64,000 nt of DNA from Austropuccinia psidii (GCA_023105745.1 JALGQZ010000015.1:3428999-3492998), one strand, 5' to 3'; positions 23,551-35,879 are shown, counted from the first letter of the stretch. Translations and numbers: made by a program. Notes: a model not told the origin generated them from the sequence alone.

Positions 23551-26157
23551 TGTGGGAACTCCTCTGCGTGTGGGATAAAATGAGGCAGTACCTGGAAGGG
23601 GAAATTACAAGAAAACAGTTTTGAATTGCTGTTTGAGACTTGTAACCCTTGCTCTGCTCGTGTGCTAGAATAATCTAGACTGCCCTTCCTAATATGCTAA
23701 GTTATCTTTACTGAGTTCACCAAATCAATTTTATAATTGATAGTGGCTTGATCAGAAAATATTAGACTCAACAATCTCTAATCAGACTTTGCTCTACTCA
23801 AAAAAATGGTTATTTAAAACCTTAACAAATAAATTCTTTTTAAAACTTTCAGAAGGCTGAGTGGATTCCACCAGATGATAGTACAACAATATATAAAAGA
23901 TAATATAGTAACTAAAATAAATAAAAAAATAATAGGAAACACTATCTTCTAATACAAAACCACAAAATATTCTTTTCTTAGTAATTCTTTAATAGATATA
24001 GAAACTAATAGCTAGGATAACAGCAATCTTCAATTCTCTGAAATAATAAACTTGAAAGGGATAAAAATATATTTCAAGCCCTTTTGATGTGATGGATGGG
24101 ATAATACTCTAATAATTGCTAATAATTTAGTATAATATGGGTAGTTTAATGTTATGTTTTGTGTTTTGATTTAATAATATATTATATGATCTCTTATGGT
24201 TTTTTGATAATAATAATATCTAGTTGCTATAGTTTCAATATTAATTTGAGCTAAACACTAAAGTATTTAATTTTATTTTTTTCCTTGTTGATAATTTATT
24301 AGGGATTACCCAATAAATACAAATCCACTTTTATTTTAAAAGTAGTAAAATTACTTTTGTTGTGCAGGTTTTGTTTTAAAACAAGCAAAATTACTCTCTT
24401 TGAGGAAGTTTTCAACAAAAACTAGCCCAAAACTAATTATAATGGTTAGGTTTTATTTTAAAGCCTACAAAATTACTTTGGTTTGATGGTTTTATTTTAA
24501 AACTCTCTAAAAATTACTTTTAAGGATTTAAACACTAAACTCCAGAGACACCTTGCTCATGAGCTTCAAGCTTTAAGATCCTAATTAAATAAGGCACTAG
24601 TCCACCTGCTAGTAAGGGATGAATTAAAATCTTTTCACACTATTGGTTCTCTTGATCTATGTCAACAACGAACCTCAGTTACTAGGCTTAATTTATCAGA
24701 ATTTCTAGTATACCTCCTAGAAGAGGGATCAGAAAAAATAAATTGAATTTACAATTTCTAGATGGGGAAAAGGGAAAAAGTGGGAGAGAGGGCCTCTATT
24801 TATAGCCGTGGGGCCCTCCATAGGAGTGCAAAAAAGAGGGGACTTAGAAATTTTCAGCCTCTGGTGGCTGTGCAAAGCTGTGCAAACTATTCACATGACA
24901 CATTTGTGACATGTGGCTGTGAAATACAGTCAAACCTTAATTTCTGACCCTGGAACCCTTATCTCCATGTATTACTCAATTGATTACTAATCTGTCAGCT
25001 GATTTTACTGGATTATAGTTTTTGGGCCTTTGAGGGCTGACTTGTGGGTTAGGTTTCACCTTTTTATGAAAATTCACATAGGACTGATTACCTGTATTGC
25101 TTTTGGCCTGTATTACCTGTATTCTTCCTGAAAATTCCTAATTCTTCTCAAATCTTCCCAAAACTTCCTAAATCTTCTTCAAACTTCTTAAAACTTCCTA
25201 AAACTTCTTAAAACTTCCTAAAACTTCCAGAAATTTCAGTTTCCCCAAATTCCCAACTTTTAGAATGCTGCCACTGTGGCTTGAACCCATGAGATTTCCA
25301 GATCTCAGCTTCAGAGATCCTCCTTACCAACTCTGCCAGTTGGCCTTTTCTGACATTCTCAAAATAGTGACCCCATTCACATGTCCCATCCCTTTTCTCT
25401 TCAAAAATATTTTTCAAACTTACTAGCCTTGCATAATTTCCTTAAAAGAGGAGCACTATGCAAGACTAATAGATGAAGACAAAATGAAAAAACTAATTCA
25501 TACCATATCCCTTCCAACATCCAGTTCCACTCTTCATTTCTGCAGCTTCAATGAGAAATTTGGGGTTTACATTAACAGAAAAGTTGACGTAATATGGCCT
25601 TTCCAATTCAGCAATAAATTATTTCAGTCTTCAAAAATTCATCATTTAATTATCTAAAGTAACTCAATGATGCTTATCCCCTCTTTGGGTGGTTCATAAC
25701 AGCAAAAAAAACATGAAATTTCCCAAAATTGATACTTCAAAAGTGTTTTGTTCCACACCTTGAATCTTCTATGTCCCCTATGATGCCTACAACTCTGCTC
25801 TTTATTAATTGGCATCCTCATTGTGACTCTGATTATATTAATCACCCAATTGCTTATATTTAAGCATATTTAAAAAAATATATATTAAAAAAGATTATTT
25901 ACAGAGAAAATTGAAAAATGTCTTTGATTTGGGTACTGTCCATCACAATTATGTGTTGGATAGTGCAGTGGGGTGACACTGGAAGAGCAAACCTGTGGTC
26001 AATTTTCCTTAATGAATATATCATTTGTGTTATTCCATGTTTATTATACTGTTACTTTTCCTCAAAGGTGATTTCATACTATTGATATCCTCTTTTATAT
26101 AAATAATTACCATAAAAATAAAAAATTTATTCAGCTGAACTGTCATGGTATACCACA
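23551..26157 (-). repeat. LTR (5' LTR in element sense)
   Basis: 2607 bp, same ends and length as the LTR at 14459-17065, with three substitutions noticed (23660, 23804, 24603). Near-identity means recent integration. Transcription would start in this copy and run towards lower coordinates. The tRNA-like segment is at 25269-25347 and the ~10-bp repeats at 25123-25227. Confidence 0.95.
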
Positions 26158-26161
26158 ACAC

Positions 26162-28136
26162 CAAAAGTCAATATTTTAAAGGACAAAACAAATTTTTATG
26201 ATAAAAAATTTGACTAAAGAGTTTTTAAGAGGAATTTGTGGATCTTAAAAGAGATTTAAAACAATAGTTTTATATAATGAAATATATTACTGGTGATTAC
26301 AACAATAATCTGAATTCTATGATTTCAATTCTTTAATTTAAAATTCATAAAGAATAGAATAACTTAATAACTACTTAATTAATAAGATTTTATATTTGAT
26401 AAAACTTTACTTGTTTTGATGTCCAATATAATTTGATTGATGAGAATTGATGGAAAAAAACAGTAATTAATTGACTCTTTTTATGTCTACAGAGTAGCTC
26501 TCATGATTCATAATGGATATAGAGGGAGTTCTCAGGTAAAAACTGCAAAACCATGCTTAAAAATAAGGTTCTTAACTTAAGGTAGCTTATTTTTAATTCC
26601 AATTTGAAGTTAACAGTGTTATTCTTAACTCCAAGTAACTTTAATCCTCTTTTGGATTGATTATTTTAGGTTTTGTTATAAATTAAGTTTACTTAAATTA
26701 AATTTCATCACATGAACAACTCAATTATAGAGTTTCAAGCAAAAATCTCTTAAACTCAAGTTTTAATTAATTTTTAAATAAATCTGAATTTTCTTTAAGT
26801 ATAATTAAGAGAGTAAATTTTCAGGCTAATTACCAATAAAGTCTATTTATAAAAGATAATTAAAATTTGATTTATACACAGATGAAATTTATTTATAAGC
26901 TGTGTGAAAATTTCAAGTAAATCCATTAAGAATTGGATTTTTAATGAATTTATGAAGTTATTGCTATTTTTCCACATAAAATAGCAATACACACCAAACC
27001 TTAACTTTTGATAATGTTTCAATGCTTGTAGCTTTAATGTTTTAAGCATATTCAATCTTTGACAGTTCTTAAAACCTTAATTTCAAGTTTGCATATTGGG
27101 ATTTACCCTTTGGCAGCTTGAAATTCCTGTCCAAATTAGGATAAAACCAGTTTAGACTTTAAGGTTGGATCAAAGTCTAATATTAAAGCTTAAATAAGGT
27201 TGAAAATCCTCCAATACAGGTGGACAACCTTAATTGAATCCTTGCAGATCCAAAAAGCTGGGTACCCCAGCTCTGTTTGAACTTTTTCTTTTGTCCCACC
27301 TTTTTGCATGAATTTTGTCCTTTTATTTATTTAAAGCCATACTATTGCCTTAAACCCCTTTAAATTGAGCTCATGCAGGATTTACATTCTGTATGGCAAA
27401 TCCTTAGCCAATTCAGTAAATATACACAACCCCTTAATTTTAACTAAAAGTTTGGTATGCTTGCATAAACCTTATGGGACTTTAAATTTAAGCTTAAAAA
27501 AATTGCAATTGTATTGTGAGATTCTTAAATCTTCTAATAACTTAAGAAATATTCATTTTTGGGTATAACACCCTATGGGTCTACCCTAGGTTATTTTTGG
27601 AGTAGAAACCAGAAATGACACAATAATTATAGGTTTGTTTATCCAAAAGAAAGTTATACTTATTTTTTGTTATTTTTTATCTTAAATTCAGTTGGTAAGT
27701 CTGTTCAAGACTAAATCAACTGTGTATAATGTTACTTGTGGCCTTATGGGTATGACACACATACCTCACAGGCTCACAGATATGGAATTTCTCAAAATGA
27801 AAGAATCCACATGTCCCATTTGAAACAATCCAATGAATTGTGTCTTGTTATACAGATCTTCTTCTTGCCATGGATTAAAATGCTGACCACAATGTATGGA
27901 TTGACAAAGATAAGATCTTTCATATTCATACCAACATAAATGCAAAGAAAAGAAAACAGACAATGTGACCATCTTATGGAGAATGGCTGTGTCATACATT
28001 TCTCCAATTAAAAAAATCAAGAAGAAATTGAAATATGGTGCCAGAACAATATCCATGTTCTGAGCCAAAAAAATTACTTCAATTTTATTATGTAATTGAT
28101 TTGAAATGATCTTCAAAACCATTTTGAAAACCCAAT
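26162..28136. other. Right arm of the Harbinger element, no clear gene
   Basis: A+T-rich sequence between the retrotransposon and the right Harbinger terminus. Overlapping short frames on both strands at 27736-28122 have no recognisable motif. A perfect small hairpin (gctggg tac cccagc) is at 27257-27271. Nothing else stands out. Confidence 0.45.
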
Positions 28137-28280
28137 CATGTACTGGGTATGTTTTGAAAAACTTTGGAAAAAAAATTGAGATTAAAAAAAAAAAATAAAA
28201 AAATAAAAATATTTCATTTGAAATTGTTTTAAAAATATTTTAAAAACATTTTTCAAAACTGCATCATGAACCAGGCCTAA

Positions 28281-29071
28281 AACTTGTAAAAAAGAAAAAA
28301 ATTGAGGTTTTCAAGCTGGGTTTTAATAAGTTTGACACCCAAATATTGTTTTTGGTTCTTTTTTCAATTGAAAAATTTAATTTTTAATTTTATTTTTTCT
28401 ATTTATTAGTTTCAAAAGATAATTAAGAAAAAACTTTTGTCTAATAATTTTTAGTTTTTCAATATAATTATTTTAAATTCTACTAAAATGATTTAAAAAA
28501 ATCAATGAAAGATTGTTTGTTTTTTTCAGTTCAGTTTCAGTCAGTTTTAAATTTTAAGAAACAAAATTGAAATATAAACAACAAAACTGGATTCAAAAAT
28601 TTCCCCCTCCATTTTCATTTTTTGCATAGAAATATTCTAGTTTTTGAGGGCAAAAAGGAAAAATTAAGAAATATGATTCATACTTTATTGTAATCATGTT
28701 ATGATGGCTGAAGGTTTTGAAAAAAGTAGAATTTTACTAAAATAAAAAATCAAAGACTTTTTCCAAGAAATTTTAGAATTTAGAAATGCCTAGGATTGAG
28801 TGCGGCCCTAGTGGTATTCCATTTTGAGAAATCGATCGGAAGGAATTTTGTGACCTGTCACTGAATCTGTCACAATTTCAAAATTAAATTCGAAAAATTT
28901 GATCGAAATTAATTGGTCAACTAGCCCCAACCAATCAACTCAGCAATTCGTCAATTCATCACCTCATCAGATTATCAATTCATCAACTCTTCAGATTATC
29001 AATTCATCAATCATTCATCGAGAGTTAAAATTGAAAATATTCTAAAGCTTTGAATCCATCTTTTAGGAAAA
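28281..29071. other. Upstream region of the septin gene
   Basis: No gene. Close to the septin start, at 28967-29014, two copies of a 24-bp unit (tcagattatcaattcatcaa...) follow one another in what is probably promoter or 5' leader sequence. No clear TATA element was singled out. Confidence 0.45.
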
Positions 29072-30801
29072 ATGGCAGGAATCGGAATAGCTAATTTACC
29101 CAATCAGGTTCAATTTATCCCTTTCTCTAGCTCTTGAAGATAAAACTAACTTTTTAAAATCATCCCTTTTTTAATAAAAAATAATAATAGAGGCACAAGA
29201 TCATTGCTCAAAGAGGTGGTCATTTTACTTTAATGGTAGTTGGTGAATCCGGTCTTGGAAAGGTGAAAGAAAAACATATCACTTAATTAATGCTTTTTTC
29301 ATTAAATTACTAATCATTAAGTTCTTCTATTAGACAACTCTTATCAATACACTTTTCTCAACCGAATTAGCAATGCCAAAAGATTATAGGCGTAGATTTG
29401 CAAAACAACTTGATAAGACCACTGAAATCGGTTTGCCTAATTTAAATTATCTTAATTTCAATTTTTATTTAAATTAATTTTAATTGTTTCTTCTTTTATC
29501 AGACATCATTAAAGCTGAATTAGAGGAAAAGGGTTTCAGAGTTAAACTAACTGTTGTCGATACTCCGGGTTTTGGTGATTATGTTAACAATCGTGATAGT
29601 TGGGTGCCCATAATCGATTTTATTGATGATCAACATGAATCTTACATGCGACAAGAGCAACAACCTCATCGTACTGACAAGTTGGATTTAAGAGTTCATG
29701 CTTGCCTATACTTCATCAGACCGACTGGACATACGTATGTTAATCTCAAAATCTAGCCTTTTCATTCAGTTCATCATCATGATTTTGCTTTTTTTACAGC
29801 TTGAAACCACTTGATATTGAAACGATGAAACGATTAGGAACACGATGTAACTTAATTCCTGTTATCGCTAAGGCAGACACACTTACACCTGAAGATCTAA
29901 TCAAATTCAAACAAAGAGTTGAGCAACTCAAGTCTTAAATGATCATGACAACTGAAAACTCCAAGTCAATGGTAAAATTAACGATCAACCTATGTATTTG
30001 CTCAGGTCCGCGAAGTGATCGCTTCTCAGTCGATTCGTTGCTATCAACCACCGATCGAAGCAGATGATGAGGCTTCTGCTGAACACGCCCGCATTTTAAT
30101 AGTCAGCCTCGCTCATCAAAATCATTTTCTTAGTATCAAACTCTCATTGCTTTTTTTAATGTTTGGTCGTTCTAAACAGTCTGCCATGCCCTATTCGATC
30201 ATTGGGTCCACTCAAGAGGTCACTACGGGAGATGGAAGAGTAGTAAAAGGGCGAGAGTATCTTTGGGGAGTTGCTGAAGGTAAGAATTTTTTCTATGTGT
30301 TCTGAGTTTATACGAAAACTAATTACATGTTCTTTTCACAAACAAAAGTCGAAAATGAGGAGCATTGCGACTTTAAGAAGTTAAGGTCCTTGCTGATTAG
30401 AACTCATATGTTGGATCTTATTACCACCACGGAAGAAATTCATTACGAAAACTATCGGCAACAACAAATGGAGACTCGTAAGTTTGGGGAGCCCAAGGTC
30501 AAAAAGTTGGACAACCCAAAATTTAAAGAAGAGGAAGAAACGCTCAGAAAACGATTCACAGAGCAAGTCAAATTAGAAGAGAGCAGGTTCAGGAGTTGGG
30601 AACAACATGTAAGTTAATTGGTTCCCTCTTGATTATTTGTCAATTGCATTGATCTGATTCTTGTTTTATCAGTTAATCGCCGAAAGAGATAGATTGAACA
30701 AAGACTTAGAACAAGCTCATTCGGCAATCAAAGTATTGGAAAGTGAATTGGATGCCATGCAGGGCGGATTCGGATCTCAGGGGCGCGGCACCAGGCGTTA
30801 A
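29072..30801 (+). CDS. CDC12: Septin, Cdc12 type
   Basis: Nine exons (29072-29107, 29191-29262, 29334-29430, 29503-29734, 29800-29917, 30006-30101, 30180-30279, 30349-30608, 30673-30801) join in frame to a 379-residue protein, near the usual Cdc12 length. Septins are GTP-binding proteins that form hetero-oligomeric filaments at the cell cortex, bud necks, septa and infection structures. Seen here: the Cdc12 N-terminus [14 protein letters not shown], the P-loop GESGLGKT (30-37), DTPGFGD (88-94), AKAD (169-172), the septin unique element around GREYLWG (241-247), and a C-terminal coiled coil from about residue 300. The GIANLPNQ start separates it from Cdc3, Cdc10 and Cdc11 types. All introns are GT-AG and short (70-90 nt mostly); the fifth has the less common donor GTTGAG. 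No broken residue is seen, so it should be functional. Confidence 0.95.
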
Positions 30802-31994
30802 TTTTGTTTTTGTTTCAAGTACTAAACGCTAGTAACCGGGCTGTAGTTGTCTCAAAATAATAATGTTTTGAAAACATGAAATTTGCCTGCTTCGCCTTAA
30901 ATGGACACAATTATTATGATTTGTTCAAGCTGATTGAAATCGGGTCTAAATCATTCTGCTAGCTCAATTAAATTAGTACTGATCAATTATTTCGACCCAG
31001 ATTTTATGAGGATCAAAAGATATAGCAGTCCTTTTTTGTGTTAATATGATTTTCTATTGTTTTTTACTAAAGATCACAATTAATCAGTCTTTTGAATTGT
31101 CTTATGATTTGAGATGAATTTCAATGTTATTTTTTGTGGTGGTGTTTTATCAGTTATTGTTTTTACAGTCGGGAAATCATTTTAAAAATGTGCCTTTGAT
31201 GAATTTTCTCTGCAAATTATAAAATTGATCACGCTCAAGTCTTTTGGCATGCTTAAGGTGTGTGAAGGAAGATGATGTTTTAAAATGAAGTCTAAACCAA
31301 GCATTGAATTGAACTACAGGATTCATAATCTCCTCATTTATCAGTTATAATTTCCCACCAGGCCAAATGTGACAAGTTATACATTCCTAATGATTCAGTA
31401 CTCCAAAGTACCAACAGATCCTTCTACCTCACAAGTGATTTTGCATTGTAATGAAGATGAAGTTTATGTGTATATGAAAAATCACTACCTCATGATGGTA
31501 GACAAAGAAGGCATGGGTTATTCAAAGGTTAGCCTTATATTATCATTCTATCATGAATCTGGTTGCTCAATTTCATCTTTTACTTAGAGAAACATTCACA
31601 ATGGGAACTTCCCCATTCTTGGACAGCTGCCTTGAAGTACTTATCAATTTCAGCTTTTTCTGCCTGTGTGGAATGAGTATTCTCTAAAAGCAGACAAGTA
31701 GAATTGCCTGTAAGTGGATCTTTGCAAAGAAAACAATTGGTCATTTCAACTTCTTAAATGAATGGTTGCATTAAAATCAATGCATAGCTTTTTGAAAATT
31801 TGTTGAATTTTGAGGGTCCTCAAATATTCAATGTCAAATTTTCAGCCTGACCAAATATTCAGAATCAAATTTGAGCTACCTTCAAATATTTGAAATTAAA
31901 TTTTTGAATTTTTGAATACTCAAAATCAAATTTTGGATTCAGTTTTTTGGAATAATGAAAGATATTTTTTCATAAAGACTTTCATTTATATGTA
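30802..31994. other. Septin 3' flank, no assigned gene
   Basis: Contains the septin 3' untranslated region and then sequence with a 72-codon plus-strand frame at 31369-31587 that is less A+T-biased than its surroundings but has no motif I can name. It may be a fragment of a mobile element. Confidence 0.4.
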
Positions 31995-32110
31995 GGGCTT
32001 TGGTAAACCAACATAAGCCCTTACAAGTTTATTCCATTAATTGTTAAAAACACATAAAAGGTGTTTTTGAATTGAAATTAAGCTAAAAGAACCTGTATTG
32101 GGCAGAAACC
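31995..32110. mobile_element. Diverged Mutator-like element end
   Basis: Starts gggctttggtaaaccaaca and continues with agcccttaca and gttaaaaacacataa, collinear with the terminal inverted repeats of the Mutator element at 44859-49262. The later shared motif acctgtattgggc (about 32090) matches the right end of that element. No opposite end or target-site duplication was found, so it is a fragment. Confidence 0.6.
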
Positions 32111-32204
32111 CCTTTATGGCATTTTTATGTCATTGTTGTTGCAATTTATGGAGCTCTTAATGCCATAAATTACATTTTTAATTCTATTAATGTCATAAAT
32201 GGCA

Positions 32205-32241
32205 TTTTCAATTTACTTACAAATTGTAAGTAAATTGAAAA
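32205..32241. repeat. Perfect 18-bp inverted repeat
   Basis: Arms TTTTCAATTTACTTACAA and its exact complement are separated by one base. It lies in noncoding DNA just after a Mutator fragment and can fold into a cruciform or hairpin. Confidence 0.85.
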
Positions 32242-32249
32242 TAAATGAC

Positions 32250-34440
32250 TTGGATTTTCTCTAAATAGATGGTAATTCAAATTAAAGGAAGAATATTTAC
32301 AAAAACATAAAATTATTTTTCAAAAATTAAATGATTCAATTATTATGCATTGATTTTGATCAAGAGTTATATATTAAACCTCTCAATATCACTTATATCA
32401 CATTAAGTAATTTTTATTAGTCATAAAAATACAATGAATATGAAATAAAAATTTAACCTTAGTTTCTTCTGGTATAAACTTTATAATAAATTAGGAGCTA
32501 ATTGTAATTATTTGTGGGAATTCAAATTGAAACATTAAAAATAATTATGGCATACAAATCCTTAGTGATTTTTATTAAAAAGGTTAATTTTTCAAATATA
32601 ATTCAAGTTATCTTTGAAAAGATAATACATTATTTTATTGGGATCTGATCTTCCAATTAGTCACCATAACTTAAAATATCAACAAATTATTAATTTTTAG
32701 AGATATTTTGGGTCTTTAGTGGCTTAATAAATTTGGAAGTTATAATATAAATAATTACCATTTCAAATTTTGATGTGAAATTGTTTATAGAAAAAAAGGG
32801 GAAACTTCTTTTAACTCTTTATTATTATTCTCATGAATAATTAAGCAATGGATATATTATGATTATTAACTAATTTATTATTATTGTGATTAAGTAATGG
32901 ATGATTGATGTGGAGCATGAATAATTAGCATAATAATTAATTCATTTCTTTTCATCATGAATAATGATATTTCTGATAAGGAATTCATATATTATTATTA
33001 TAAATTATTTATTGAGCTTATTAATTATAAATTATGCATGGAACTGAATGTGAATAATTAATTAATGTTTGATTATATTAAAAAGGAATAAATCAATCAT
33101 TTTAATGACTTGTTTATTGAGCTTATTAATCATAAAGTATGCATGAACTTTTCTATAACTAATTGATAAAACAGAATTATAATTTCATAATTTAACAATG
33201 ATGCATGAGCTGTTTATTATTTATATTTTCTTTGTTTATCATTTTTTTTATTATTTGATTATTATTTTTTAATTTTTTTAATTTGACTAATTTATTATTT
33301 ATTATTATTGATTATTGATGGATTAATAGTGTGTTATTTCTTTTTATTATTTATTAATATTTCTATAATTAAGTACTTATTGAGATTATTAATTATAAAT
33401 TATGAATGAATTTGGATATAATTAATTGATGAATCATTTTTATTTTTTCATAATTTGATAATTATTAATTTTTATTATCATTTATTATGTTTTTTTATTT
33501 TTTTTTTATCATTTATTCATTTTTTATTATTAATGGGTTAATAATTTTTTATTTCTTGTTATTATTTATTTATTATTCATTTTTTATGATGACTCATTCA
33601 TTGCACTTGTCAATTCTAAATGATGCATGAATTTGAATATAACTAATTGAGGAATCACTATTATAATTGAAGAATTCAACAATGACTCATTGACTGTTTA
33701 TTATTTATATTTAATTTAATTATTTATTACTTGATATTCATTCATTTACTAATGTCTTCCTTTTTATTATGTATTTATTTTTGGGTTTTTATTTTTTATA
33801 ATTTATGGGTTAATTTTTTGTTCTTTCATTTGATTATGGTGACTTCTTTATTGAACTGATGAACTATAAGTTGTTCATGACTTTGATTATAACCAATTTT
33901 ATATATTGATAATTTACTTATTATTTATGCATTTCTTAATTTTTTTGTTAAGATATTACTTTTTATTATTTATTTATTCTTTAGTTATTATTAATTTATT
34001 TATGTTCATTGATTTTAACTATAAGTTATATATTGATTATTCAGCTAACTGAAACTAACTAATATTATTTAACAATAAGTAAAAATATTTATAATTAATT
34101 ATAATTCATTCAAAATAATTGAAATTAAAACAAAAAAATCAAAATTAATTGAAATTAATTGAAATTAAATACAATTTACTAAGATCTGTTTAAATTAGTT
34201 AAATTTAATGAAAATTGAGCTCAATTGATTTTTTTAGAAAATCAACTAATATTAGTGAATATTATAATTGATAAAAAAAAAAAAAAACTTAATTAATTTT
34301 AATTCAATGAAATTGATCAATAATAATCAAAATTAATCAAATTCAATGAAATAAAAACTAATGAAAATTAATTAAACTTAATTCAAACTAATTAGAATTG
34401 GTAAAAATTAATTACAATTAATTTGTGAGATTTTATTATT
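32250..34440. repeat. T-rich region with a degenerate ~60-bp recurring module
   Basis: No gene. A module close to tttattgagcttattaatta followed by taaattatgcatgaatttga recurs at about 33008, 33113, 33378, 33594, 33847 and 34009 with growing divergence, set in ttattattt-type simple sequence. It looks like an old amplified repeat. Confidence 0.6.
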
Positions 34441-34448
34441 TATTACTT

Positions 34449-34690
34449 ATTTTTTTATTTTTTTATTTTTTTATTTTTTTATTTTTTTATTTTTTTATTT
34501 TTTTATTTTTTTATTTTTTTATTTTTTTATTTTTTTATTTTTTTATTTTTTTATTTTTTTATTTTTTTATTTTTTTATTTTTTTATTTTTTTATTTTTTT
34601 ATTTTTTTATTTTTTTATTTTTTTATTTTTTTTATTTTTTTATTTTTTTATTTTTTTATTTTTTTATTTTTTTATTTTTTTATTTTTTAA
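34449..34690. repeat. (T7A)n octanucleotide array
   Basis: About 30 uninterrupted copies of ttttttta with one slightly longer unit near 34628. The 90-codon open frame over it is only a read of the array (period-8 Phe/Ile/Leu/Tyr) and is not a gene. Confidence 0.95.
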
Positions 34691-35879
34691 TTTTTAATTT
34701 TTTTTGTTATTTCTTTATTTTTTATCATTTATTGGTAAATTTTCTGTTTTTGGTTTTTCTTATTCATTTATTATTTATTATTAATCATTTATTTGCATTT
34801 CAAAAAATTCTATATTGTTCATTAATTGATTTATTTAAGGATTTATTTATGATGGGTAATTTATTGATTACTTGTTTATTATATCTTCATTATCAATTTA
34901 TTATCTATCTATTCTAAATTATCTTATTCATTTATTACATATTATTTATTATTATTTGTTACTTTTGATTGAATATTATTTATAAATTTAATCTTTTTTT
35001 ATTGAATTTTTTAATTCCTTATTTGTTTATTCAGCAATTCTTTCTTTATTTTTCACTTAATACTTAGAAATTAAAATAAATGAATCAAAATTTATTTTTG
35101 ATTTATTTATATATTGATTAGTTAGTATTTGGTTCTTATTTATGATTTAGTAATTCATTTATTATATATTGTTGATTTACAAAAATTGGGAAGAAGTTCT
35201 CCCAAAGCTCACAATTATGAATAAATACAAAAATTTGTCATGGTGTGGGCCCCCACCATGACTTGGAAAAAATCTAAACTAATATGATTATTAAAAACAC
35301 ATAGAAATTGTATTTTATTAAGATGTTTATTTCATCAAATGTTATAGTGGGGTTTCACTCTTCATTGTGCAGGGAACTTCCAAAAAAGGCACCAGCAATA
35401 TTGGCCTGAACTGATCCTCTTTTGTGGATCTGGTGACCCAAGCCCTCAATTTTTCAGTCTCCACAAGGTTTTACAGCCTCAAGCTGTCTCAGAGAGGCAA
35501 AGCCTTAAGAAACACCCCACTTTGACCAAGTTCACTGAGGGCTTCCAGTGTAAATTTTGAAGCATGAGGGTATTCTAAAAACCAAAAGACTGATTTTAAG
35601 CAAAATAATTTGGAAATTTGTGGTTTGAGCGATCTAGCTACCTCTGCATAAATACTTTTTTTCAACACATTGGATTGGCGGTATTTTTTTACTCATTCCT
35701 GTGTAGAATTGGTACAAAACCCAATGAAAACATTGTAAATCTTCACTTGTTCCATGGGCATATCAGGTGGGAGGTAAATGTACTCTGAAGCACTAATGGA
35801 AGAAAAACAAGTAAGATGAGAGTAAGTTTCTTTTGTGAGTTTAAATCTAAAAAAATTGACTAAGACTGAAAAACTCACA
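34691..35879. other. Intergenic; T-rich, then a more G+C-rich block
   Basis: 34691-35160 is T-rich simple sequence. 35180-35880 is richer in G+C and begins with hairpins (ttggga/tcccaa at about 35187-35206; gtcatggtg/caccatgac at 35237-35262). No open frame longer than about 60 codons and no family match. It could be part of an unrecognised element. Confidence 0.4.

Larger units (their letters stand above)
14459..26157 (-). mobile_element. Full-length, RT-less Ty3/Gypsy-type LTR retrotransposon
   Basis: Two 2607-bp direct repeats (14459-17065 and 23551-26157) bracket a 6485-bp internal region read on the minus strand. The flanks show a 4-bp duplication (acac, 14455-14458 and 26158-26161). 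A primer-binding-site candidate sits next to the upstream LTR (23531-23548) and a purine tract next to the downstream one (17066-17080). Coding capacity is gag, a zinc knuckle and an aspartic protease; no YxDD reverse transcriptase, RNase H or HHCC/DDE integrase is found in any frame, so the element must borrow these from a relative. I assign Gypsy from Gag/protease character, not from RT phylogeny. Confidence 0.92.
9891..28277. mobile_element. PIF/Harbinger transposon split by an LTR retrotransposon
   Basis: The left end (9891, GGCCCGGTTATTGATGTGG) and the inverted right end (28277, GGCCTGGTTCATGATGCAG) match at 24 of 29 bases. Weaker similarity continues for over 100 bp, including the shared landmarks aatctcaattttttt and tttttcaaaacata. 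Both ends are flanked by TAA (9888-9890, 28278-28280), the usual 3-bp target of this superfamily. Inside lie a transposase relic on the minus strand (12651-13920) and a companion ORF relic on the plus strand (10171-12330). A Gypsy element with its own TSD occupies 14459-26157. Without it the host element would be about 6.7 kb. The alternative is two separate related elements each missing one end. Confidence 0.7.

Noticed and set aside
27736..28122. Overlapping 67-, 118- and 71-codon frames on both strands
   Set aside because: No motif, no splice context and no similarity to the Harbinger genes; overlapping frames on opposite strands are likely chance.
28123..28277. Stand-alone MITE of about 140 bp at the septin side
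   Set aside because: The left side lacks a clear GGCC terminus and TAA; similarity to the inside of the left Harbinger end makes it better explained as that element's right terminus.
34425..34697. 90-codon open frame of repeated Phe/Ile/Leu/Tyr
   Set aside because: It is the direct translation of the (T7A)n array; there is no other sign of coding.
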